Origin: Candidatus Aminicenantota bacterium
GTDB taxonomy: Bacteria > Acidobacteriota > Aminicenantia > Aminicenantales > Aminicenantaceae
DNA length: 7,285 nucleotides
NCBI GenBank assembly: GCA_030633795.1
Contig: DAOWCB010000067.1
Coordinates: forward strand, 1-7,285
Direction of reading: 5' to 3'
Positions 1-4,651 of the stretch are shown here, one piece after another (positions within the stretch are counted from its first letter, which is position 1; each line of letters begins with the position of its first letter). The notes beneath the pieces were generated by a model. It made no database searches and was not told the origin of the DNA. It saw nothing but the letters and a program-made list of their open reading frames with translations. The position numbers and the translations under genes were made by a program.

Positions 1-804
1 CGAACGGATCTCTGCTATTCCACCTGTTATTATTGGGATTATGGATTCCTCATCCCAATCTTTGAGCATTCGGCGGGTTCTTTCCTCCGATTCCTTGAGT
101 TTTGAGAAGATCTCTTCCAGTTTATCTGTCAATTCTTCGTATTTTTTCTTAAGCTCCTCCAGTTTTTCTTTTGGGTATTTTCCCTCTCTGACCATGATAT
201 CCAGCTGATTAAAAGGAGTGGGTTTCTCTTCGATTACCGGGATGAGGTCGGGCTTGACAAACATGCCCATTTGGACCTGAATGACAGAAAAGCCTTCCTG
301 GGCGACCTTCTCTTCGAATGCCTTAAGAATCTTTTTTTGAATTTTTTGCTGGCTCTCGACGATTTCATCTCTTTTTTCTGTGTAGTACTTGCTCTTCAAA
401 AGTTCAGGGATGTTGGATTTGAGCATCCCGATAAGAAGCTCCATGGCTTCTTTGACATGTTTGCCTTGCGCAGCGGGAAGAATGATGAGAGTGGGCTCAT
501 CTGGATTTTTAAAATTGTTCACATACAGAATATCATCCGGTTTCTCCTCTTCCTTGCGCATTTTTTCGAGGAGCTGTTTTATGGTCGTTGTTCGTCCTGT
601 CCCGACCATTCCGGTAACAAAGATGTTGTAGCCGAGGCTGTGGATGTCTAGACCTGTCTGAATGGCTTTTAAAGCCCGTTCTTGGCCGATGATCCCCTCG
701 CAAGCTTTACATTCATCGCTCGATTCAAAAGGAATTTTTTCTGGGTCAAGTGTCCAAGACAGCCTATCGGGAGTGAGTTCCTTAAAACCTGTCGCTTTTT
801 TCAT
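1..804 (-). CDS. Lon-like AAA+ ATP-dependent protease (AAA_32 family), N-terminal part, cut by window edge
   Basis: This is the first 268 residues of an open frame that runs off the left edge, read by reverse translation. The N-terminal block (residues 1-60) has the LTPDRLSW..DP..IPF pattern followed by GIIGQERALKAIQTGL, which I recognise from the Lon-like AAA_32 proteases. A Walker A-like loop GMVGTGRTT lies at 65-73, with Arg71 in place of the usual Lys. Residues about 140-250 are charged and helical (EKLEELKKKYEELTDKLEEI), fitting the helical insertion of this family. Walker B and the Ser-Lys protease domain would lie outside the window. The ATG at 804-802 is chosen because GGAGGA (817-812) sits 7 nt upstream. 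An in-frame ATG at 819-817 is possible but lies on that Shine-Dalgarno. Full-length relatives are cytosolic and about 800 residues. The family call is confident; proteolytic activity is inferred. Confidence 0.88.
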   Translation of the reverse strand, partial: MKKATGFKELTPDRLSWTLDPEKIPFESSDECKACEGIIGQERALKAIQTGLDIHSLGYNIFVTGMVGTGRTTTIKQLLEKMRKEEEKPDDILYVNNFKNPDEPTLIILPAAQGKHVKEAMELLIGMLKSNIPELLKSKYYTEKRDEIVESQQKIQKKILKAFEEKVAQEGFSVIQVQMGMFVKPDLIPVIEEKPTPFNQLDIMVREGKYPKEKLEELKKKYEELTDKLEEIFSKLKESEERTRRMLKDWDEESIIPIITGGIAEIRS

Positions 805-871
805 CTGTTTATCCTCCATCCATCTATCCTGAACTATTCATAAAAATGCCGATGCTTTTTTTACTTCAGCA

Positions 872-894
872 ATATCAGGATGTTATCCTGATAT
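872..894. repeat. Perfect inverted repeat, 10-bp arms with 3-nt centre; possible operator
   Basis: The arms ATATCAGGAT (872-881) and ATCCTGATAT (885-894) are perfect reverse complements around GTT. The site lies about 70 bp upstream of the leftward protease start, where a dimeric repressor could act on its transcription. The half TATCCTGA also occurs at the left tip of the candidate element (825-832), so the palindrome may instead be element-derived. I cannot match it to a known regulator. Confidence 0.6.
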
Positions 895-899
895 CACTG

Positions 900-952
900 A
901 AAATGAAAAAAATTCATTTTTAAGAGTACCATTCTTTCGAGTTTATATAAAC
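900..952. repeat. Two further AT-rich inverted repeats (900-920 and 941-952)
   Basis: AAAATGAA (900-907) pairs with TTCATTTT (913-920) across five A residues. GTTTATATAAAC (941-952) is a perfect 12-bp palindrome. Together with 872-894, three inverted repeats stand in a row within 81 bp. They could be part of the mobile element, sites for DNA-bending proteins, or promoter elements for the leftward gene. No canonical -35/-10 pair for that gene is clear to me. Confidence 0.5.
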
Positions 953-1032
953 CTTAATGTTAGAGTTGGCAGGATCGGCATCGGCATTTTTTACCCTTCG
1001 GGCGAGCCGATCTCACTGCATCTGATTCGTTG

Positions 1033-1071
1033 CGGTCCATTTGCAGTACACTTGTACAGCAGCATGGACCG
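1033..1071. repeat. Long imperfect hairpin inside the candidate element
   Basis: The outer arms CGGTCCAT (1033-1040) and ATGGACCG (1064-1071) are perfectly complementary. Inside them TGCAGTAC (1042-1049) pairs with GTACAGCA (1054-1061) with one A-A mismatch and an ACTT loop. This gives about 15 base pairs in 39 nt, with no following T-run, so it is not a simple terminator. Such a hairpin next to an insertion sequence end could serve as a structural signal or protect against read-through expression; that role is inference. Confidence 0.6.
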
Positions 1072-1163
1072 ACGTCTCGCATCTGCAGCAAGCTTGGCTT
1101 GTGAATAATCCAGGATATAATGTCATGTAAATTATTTTGTAGCACAATTTTCTTTTAATGTAA

Positions 1164-1181
1164 AATGGGGACGTCCCCATT
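1164..1181. repeat. Perfect 18-bp palindrome centred on GGGGACGTCCCC
   Basis: The sequence from 1164 to 1181 is its own reverse complement, with core ATGGGGACGTCCCCAT and no loop. It is markedly GC-rich in an AT-rich surround and lies just upstream of the promoter-like stretch, overlapping its first -35 candidate by two bases. It could be an operator or a dispersed REP-like repeat. GGGGAC...GTCCCC hairpins are familiar near REP-associated transposase genes, but no such gene is visible here. Confidence 0.65.
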
Positions 1182-1217
1182 GAATTATTGAATTTAAAGA
1201 CCTATATCTGTTAAAAT
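1180..1217 (+). promoter_or_regulatory. Candidate sigma70-type promoter(s) for the stub and crotonase run
   Basis: TTGAAT (1188-1193), an 18-nt spacer, then TAAAAT (1212-1217) resembles a housekeeping promoter. An overlapping alternative is TTGAAT (1180-1185), 17 nt, then TATATC (1203-1208). Either would start transcription about 20 nt before the acetyltransferase stub at 1243 and read into the downstream operon. The call is by eye, in an AT-rich region where chance matches are common. Confidence 0.35.
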
Positions 1218-1242
1218 AGGAAAAATTTCCGAGGAAGCAAGA

Positions 1243-1422
1243 GTGAACAACATTTGCATAGAAAGAGTTACAACGCATAAAGACCGGAAGGTATTTGTGT
1301 ATTTTCCCTGGAAAGTCTATAAAAATGACCCTAATTGGATTCCTCCCCTAGTCCTGGATTTCAAGGAAAAAATAAACAAGGAAAAGAATCCTTTAAATAA
1401 GGAGGAATTGTGGATTATGTGA
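1243..1422 (+). pseudogene. N-terminal remnant of an acetyltransferase-like (GNAT-type) protein, 59 codons
   Basis: A frame from GTG at 1243 encodes 59 residues and stops with TGA at 1420-1422. GAGGAAG at 1231-1237 is a reasonable Shine-Dalgarno. Residues 18-51 read FVYFPWKVYKNDPNWIPP, then LVLDFKEKINKEKNPL. This closely follows the conserved N-terminus (..FP.RLY..DP.WVPPL..D.K..LD..KNPFF) of a family of roughly 370-residue acetyltransferase-like proteins as I remember it. The similarity ends at residue 51, where the family would continue with FF.HAE and the catalytic region. Instead the frame runs through the Shine-Dalgarno of the next gene (AATAAGGAGGAATTG) and overlaps its start by 13 nt. 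The fold could not be active at this length. It is best read as a deletion remnant, though it may persist as a translated leader peptide. The family name is less certain than the truncation. Confidence 0.6.
1399..1405 (+). promoter_or_regulatory. Strong Shine-Dalgarno deciding the GTG start of the crotonase
   Basis: AAGGAGG at 1399-1405 is a perfect anti-16S match, only 4 nt before GTG at 1410. The next in-frame GTG at 1419 would have a 13-nt spacing, so 1410 is preferred. The site is inside the acetyltransferase stub's reading frame, so ribosomes translating the stub would pass over it. Confidence 0.7.
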
Positions 1423-2192
1423 ATGTGCAACTTCGAAAGGAAGCTCCTCTTGGCTGGATAATCATCAAACGGCCGGACAAACTGAATGCGCTGAATGCTG
1501 AAACGATCAGAGAGCTGTATTCCGCCTTCATGTCCCTTCGTGATGATCCTGAAATCAAGAGTGTGATCCTGACAGGATCAGGTGATAAAGCCTTTGTGGC
1601 AGGAGCAGATATCAGTGAATTGGCCAGGCTGGATCAAGCATCCGGAAAAGACTATGTGCTGGAAGGTCAGGAACTTACAAAATTGATAGAGAATTACAGA
1701 AAACCAGTCATCGCTGCCATCAATGGTTATGCTTTAGGCGGCGGAACAGAACTCGCCCTGGCCTGTCATATCCGGATTGCATCGGAAAATGCCAAGATGG
1801 GACAGCCCGAGGTGAAACTGGGTTTGATTCCTGGCTTTGGGGGCACACAAAGATTGGCCCGGTTGGTTGGAAAGGGAAAAGCCATGGAGCTTGTCCTCAG
1901 CGGAAAGATGATCGATGCCCAAGAAGCATTGGCCATCGGTCTAGTCAATAGTGTCGTACCCCAAAGTGATCTGGTATCCACATGTGAAGTCTTAGCCAGG
2001 GAAATGATAGCGAATGCCCCCCTGGCTCTGGAATATTCCATCCGTGCTATCAATGAAGGATTGGACAAAAGCCTGCCCGAGGGTTTGCTCCTTGAAGCAG
2101 AACTCTTCGGCACTGCCTGTTCCTCAGAGGATAGCGATGAAGGAACAAAGGCCTTTCTGGAAAAAAGAAAGGCCAATTTTCAAGGAAAATGA
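1410..2192 (+). CDS. Enoyl-CoA hydratase/isomerase family protein (crotonase)
   Basis: This 260-residue protein has the standard length and full motif set of a crotonase-fold enoyl-CoA hydratase. The N-terminal strand ends in RPDKLNALN (21-29). AFVAGADISEL (61-71) and INGYALGGG (104-112) supply the CoA-binding and oxyanion-hole backbone. Both catalytic glutamates of the hydratase type are present: Glu114 in GGGTE and Glu134 in GQPEVKLGLIPG, 20 residues apart as in the rat mitochondrial enzyme. It should therefore hydrate short-chain trans-2-enoyl-CoA to 3-hydroxyacyl-CoA in the cytosol, in beta-oxidation or butyrate-type metabolism. The exact substrate cannot be told, and no other fatty-acid gene is in view. 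It starts with GTG and ends 12 nt before ribH, so it probably leads the operon. Confidence 0.93.
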   Translation: MDYVNVQLRKEAPLGWIIIKRPDKLNALNAETIRELYSAFMSLRDDPEIKSVILTGSGDKAFVAGADISELARLDQASGKDYVLEGQELTKLIENYRKPVIAAINGYALGGGTELALACHIRIASENAKMGQPEVKLGLIPGFGGTQRLARLVGKGKAMELVLSGKMIDAQEALAIGLVNSVVPQSDLVSTCEVLAREMIANAPLALEYSIRAINEGLDKSLPEGLLLEAELFGTACSSEDSDEGTKAFLEKRKANFQGK

Positions 2193-2204
2193 GGGAGAAA
2201 TAAA

Positions 2205-2675
2205 ATGGAAACTTACCAGGGAAAATTGCAAGCGGCTGGCCTTAAGATCGGCATTGTTCTCAGCCGGTTTAACCAGTTTATTTCAGAAAGACTGTTGGAA
2301 GGAGCACTGGATGCTCTTCGTAAGATAGGGGCAGAAGAGAAGGATATCTCCATCTATAAGGTCCCTGGTTCTTTTGAAATCCCAGTCCTGGCAAAAAAAC
2401 TGGCAAAAGCAGGGAAAGTCGACGGCATTCTTTGCTTAGGAGCATTGATCAGGGGGGATACTCCGCATTTCGATTTCCTGAGTGCAGAGGTCACAAAGGG
2501 ATTAGCCCAGATTGCCATGGAAGACGGGATTCCAGTCAGCTACGGGATACTGACTGTGGATACGATCGAGCAGGGCATAGAAAGAGCGGGAACAAAAGTC
2601 GGCAACAAAGGTTATGATGCCGCTTTTGCTCTTGTGGAAACGCTGAGCCTGTTAAAGGAATCTGGGCTTGATTGA
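2205..2675 (+). CDS. ribH: 6,7-dimethyl-8-ribityllumazine synthase
   Basis: This 156-residue protein has the family's usual length. It condenses 5-amino-6-ribitylaminouracil with 3,4-dihydroxy-2-butanone 4-phosphate to the lumazine that riboflavin synthase uses, normally as a cytosolic pentameric or icosahedral assembly. Visible signatures are SRFN (20-23) at the substrate pocket, VPGSFEIP (53-60), LGALIRGDTPHFD (78-90) with the catalytic His88, and IERAGTKVGNKG (125-136) with Arg127. Both residues carry the same numbers as in the Bacillus subtilis enzyme. GAGGGAG, overlapping the crotonase stop, precedes the ATG. No other rib gene is nearby, which is common where ribH is paired with nusB, as here. 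Confidence 0.97.
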   Translation: METYQGKLQAAGLKIGIVLSRFNQFISERLLEGALDALRKIGAEEKDISIYKVPGSFEIPVLAKKLAKAGKVDGILCLGALIRGDTPHFDFLSAEVTKGLAQIAMEDGIPVSYGILTVDTIEQGIERAGTKVGNKGYDAAFALVETLSLLKESGLD

Positions 2676-2686
2676 ACGATACCTTT

Positions 2687-3127
2687 ATGGGTAAAAGACG
2701 GAAAGCCCGAGAAAGTACGCTTCAGATTCTTTTCCAGTTGGAATTTGACAACACCAAACCGGAAGAAGTTTTTGATTCTTTTTGGAAGAACAAAAGGGCC
2801 ACAAAAGAGATTAAGGAGCACAGTCAATGGCTTGTGGACAAAATCACGTCTCATCGTGAAAACATCGACCACCTCATTCAATCCGTTTCTGCGAACTGGC
2901 GTATATCTCGGATGGCTATCGTGGACCGCAACATCTTGCGGATGGCAGTCTGCGAACTTTTGTACGAAGAGAGTCTTGCCCCTGCGATTGTTATCAACGA
3001 AGCCATAGAAATTGCAAAAAAGTACAGCAGCGAGGACGGAGCTACTTTTGTCAACGGGATATTGGATGCCGTTAGAAAAGAAATTCAGGCGATGAAAAAA
3101 GCGCCTGAGGAAGAAAAAGATGTCTGA
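2687..3127 (+). CDS. nusB: Transcription antitermination factor NusB
   Basis: From ATG at 2687 the protein has 146 residues, a normal NusB length. It begins MGKRRKARESTLQILFQ, the conserved RNA-binding N-terminus of the family. Later blocks are NWRISRMAIVDRNILRMAVCELLY, the central helices, and APAIVINEAIEIAKKYSSEDGATFVNGILDAV, the hallmark C-terminal region. NusB pairs with NusE (ribosomal protein S10) on boxA RNA to antiterminate rRNA transcription. A TTG at 2672 would add five residues, overlap the ribH stop (TTGA) and have AAGGAA at 2655-2660 as Shine-Dalgarno. The ATG lacks a good Shine-Dalgarno but matches the family N-terminus, so the start is uncertain. The 3' end overlaps lysS by 8 nt. 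Confidence 0.93.
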   Translation: MGKRRKARESTLQILFQLEFDNTKPEEVFDSFWKNKRATKEIKEHSQWLVDKITSHRENIDHLIQSVSANWRISRMAIVDRNILRMAVCELLYEESLAPAIVINEAIEIAKKYSSEDGATFVNGILDAVRKEIQAMKKAPEEEKDV

Positions 3128-4616
3128 TACAAAAAATAAATCCAAAAAGATCGATCAGGAGATTGCTCGTGAACAGAAAATGGAAAAACTGGTACAGGAG
3201 GGAATAGACCTCTTTCCTCACAATGTCTCCATTTCCCATACCATCATGGATGTCCTCACAGATTATTCCGAGATTTCCTCAGAAGAACTGGAGGAGAAAA
3301 AAATTGAGGTTTTTGTGCCGGGAAGGATCATGTCTATCCGCAAGATGGGCAGGGCGACGTTCTTTCATATCGGGGACAGCAAAGGAAAACTGCAAGTTTA
3401 CCTGCGAGAGGATAAGGTGAGTGAACAAAGCTACACAGTGTTCTCTTTTGTTGATATCGGAGATATGCTGGCAGTCAAGGGCATTCTGTTTAAAACGAGG
3501 ACCGGAGAGCTTACTATAATGGCCGAATCTTTTGTGTTTTTGGCCAAATGCTTGCATCCCCTGCCAGAGAAGTGGCATGGCCTGCAAGATGTGGAGCTCC
3601 GCTACAGAAAACGCCATCTTGATTTGATCATGAATCCTGGAGAAAGCGATGTTTTCAGGCTCAGGAGTTCAATCATGGGCCACATCAGAAAATTCTTTGA
3701 TGAAAGGGGTTTTATCGAAGTCGAAACCCCAATGATGCAATCCATTCCTGGCGGGGCTCTGGCACGGCCGTTTAAAACCTTTCACAATGCTCTTGGGATG
3801 GACTTGTATTTGCGTATCGCGCCGGAATTGTATCTCAAAAGGCTGATCGTGGGGGGCTTGGAGCGCGTTTATGAGATCAATCGGAATTTCCGTAACGAAG
3901 GAATTTCTTCCGAACACAATCCGGAATTCACGATGTTGGAATGGTACCAGGCCTACAGCGATTATTATGTCATGATGGATATGACCGAAGAATTGATCTG
4001 TTACCTTGGAGAAACTCTGTTAGGAAACGATGAAATTTCTTTCGGGGAACATAAGATTTCGTTGAAAAGACCTTGGAAGAGAATAAAATTTATGCAGGCT
4101 TTACGCGAGTACAGCGGTCTTGCCCCGAATAGGTTTGATGATACGGCAGGGATTTTGGAATTGGCTTCCAGGCTTGTGCCGGATAGCAAATCTCTTTCTC
4201 TCGGGAAAGCGCTGGACATAATTTTTGATAAAAACGTGAAACATCAACTCATCCAACCGACTTTTATCACCAATCCTCCCAAAGAAGTTTCCCCTTTGGC
4301 CAAGGCCGCAAAGGATAACCCCGATGAGGCCGAAAGATTCGAACTCATCATCGCAGGGATGGAGATCGCCAATGCCTTCAGCGAGTTAACCGATCCTGAG
4401 GAGCAGAGGAGGAGATTTGAACAGCAGGCTGAAGAGAGGAAAAAAGGGGATGACGAATCGCACATGATCGACTTGGATTACATCCAAGCTTTGGAGTACG
4501 GCATGCCTCCTACAGGAGGGGAAGGGATCGGGATCGACCGGCTTGTCATGATATTGGCCAATAAAAAATCCATAAGGGAAGTCATCCTGTTTCCGCTTCT
4601 CCGACCGAAACAGTAA
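3120..4616 (+). CDS. lysS: Lysyl-tRNA synthetase, class II
   Basis: This 498-residue protein matches the full length of bacterial class II LysRS, which charges tRNA-Lys in the cytosol. An OB-fold anticodon-binding domain covers about residues 63-142 (VFVPGRIMSIRKMGRATFFH). Motif 1 spans about 187-212 (RGFIEVETPMM..IPGGALARPF), motif 2 about 248-276 (ERVYEINRNFRNEG, then HNPEFTMLEWY), and motif 3 about 464-480 (PTGGEGIGIDRLVM). The frame ends ..ILFPLLRPKQ, typical of the family. All catalytic blocks are intact. The ATG overlaps the end of nusB (ATGTCTGA shares start and stop), so translation is probably coupled. The region about 303-385 is an ordinary insertion between motifs 2 and 3. Confidence 0.98.
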   Translation: MSDTKNKSKKIDQEIAREQKMEKLVQEGIDLFPHNVSISHTIMDVLTDYSEISSEELEEKKIEVFVPGRIMSIRKMGRATFFHIGDSKGKLQVYLREDKVSEQSYTVFSFVDIGDMLAVKGILFKTRTGELTIMAESFVFLAKCLHPLPEKWHGLQDVELRYRKRHLDLIMNPGESDVFRLRSSIMGHIRKFFDERGFIEVETPMMQSIPGGALARPFKTFHNALGMDLYLRIAPELYLKRLIVGGLERVYEINRNFRNEGISSEHNPEFTMLEWYQAYSDYYVMMDMTEELICYLGETLLGNDEISFGEHKISLKRPWKRIKFMQALREYSGLAPNRFDDTAGILELASRLVPDSKSLSLGKALDIIFDKNVKHQLIQPTFITNPPKEVSPLAKAAKDNPDEAERFELIIAGMEIANAFSELTDPEEQRRRFEQQAEERKKGDDESHMIDLDYIQALEYGMPPTGGEGIGIDRLVMILANKKSIREVILFPLLRPKQ

Positions 4617-4617
4617 C

Positions 4618-4651
4618 CCTGAATAATTCAGGAAAAAAGATGTACACATGA
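4618..4651 (+). promoter_or_regulatory. Small palindrome and 3-codon leader frame between lysS and lolC
   Basis: CCTGAAT and ATTCAGG (4618-4632) form an inverted repeat around a single A, directly after the lysS stop. Its 3' arm supplies AGGA (4630-4633). That is 6 nt from an ATG at 4640 opening the frame ATG-TAC-ACA-TGA, whose stop overlaps the lolC start (ATGA, 4648-4651). From the same AGGA to the lolC ATG the distance is 14 nt, longer than ideal. The tiny frame may therefore feed ribosomes to lolC. The palindrome is also similar to the CCTGAAcTATTCA tip at 828. Confidence 0.35.

Larger units (their letters stand above)
842..991. repeat. 14-bp perfect subterminal inverted repeat pair (842-855 and 978-991)
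   Basis: AAAAATGCCGATGC at 842-855 is the exact reverse complement of GCATCGGCATTTTT at 978-991, with 122 bp between them. The right copy is preceded by another GATCGGCA unit, giving a short tandem of ATCGGC (974-985). The pair begins directly at the inner edge of the left terminal repeat. This suggests a subterminal repeat of the same element or a smaller element nested in it. Confidence 0.75.
828..1114. mobile_element. Candidate MITE or IS remnant with IS1380-like terminal inverted repeats
   Basis: The left tip CCTGAACTATTCATAA (828-843) and the reverse complement of the right tip, CCTGGATTATTCACAA (1099-1114), agree at 13 of 16 positions. Both are flanked outward by TAT, so the match can be extended to 825-1117. 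CCTG..TATTCA tips resemble ends I associate with IS1380-family insertion sequences; this is from memory. The 287-bp interior has no transposase frame but is full of inverted repeats, so a non-autonomous MITE-like element or two fused IS ends fits best. No clear target-site duplication is visible (CTAT on the left, ATAT on the right). The left tip lies 24 nt upstream of the protease start codon, so the element occupies that gene's 5' leader. Confidence 0.45.
805..1242. other. Repeat-rich intergenic spacer without a convincing gene
   Basis: About 440 bases separate the leftward protease gene from the rightward acetyltransferase stub. I see no credible protein in it. The only sizeable frame is a 61-codon minus-strand one at 960-1145, which starts outside the candidate element and runs through its hairpin, with no RBS or recognisable domain. 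The spacer instead holds a candidate IS-derived element (828-1114), several perfect or near-perfect inverted repeats, a GC-rich palindrome (1164-1181) and a promoter-like stretch (1180-1217). Base composition changes abruptly: 895-960 is very AT-rich, while 968-1095 is distinctly GC-richer. Confidence 0.7.

Noticed and set aside
271..651. A 126-codon plus-strand frame opposite the protease gene
   Set aside because: It lies antisense to a clearly conserved AAA_32 coding frame that covers the same bases. Its protein is low-complexity Phe/Leu, typical of an antisense shadow.
1033..1071. CRISPR-like or attachment-site-like repeat
   Set aside because: The hairpin unit occurs once, with no regularly spaced direct copies, no cas genes, and no tRNA gene or integrase nearby.
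960..1145. A 61-codon minus-strand frame with several cysteines
   Set aside because: It runs through the hairpin and right tip of the candidate element, has no Shine-Dalgarno and shows no recognisable domain. Its composition follows the repeat.
2193..2204. FMN riboswitch control of ribH
   Set aside because: Only 12 nt separate the crotonase stop and the ribH start, and no RFN-element pattern is visible upstream of the operon.
2612..3145. A 177-codon minus-strand frame
   Set aside because: It is antisense to nusB, whose family motifs are unambiguous. No independent start signal or domain is visible.
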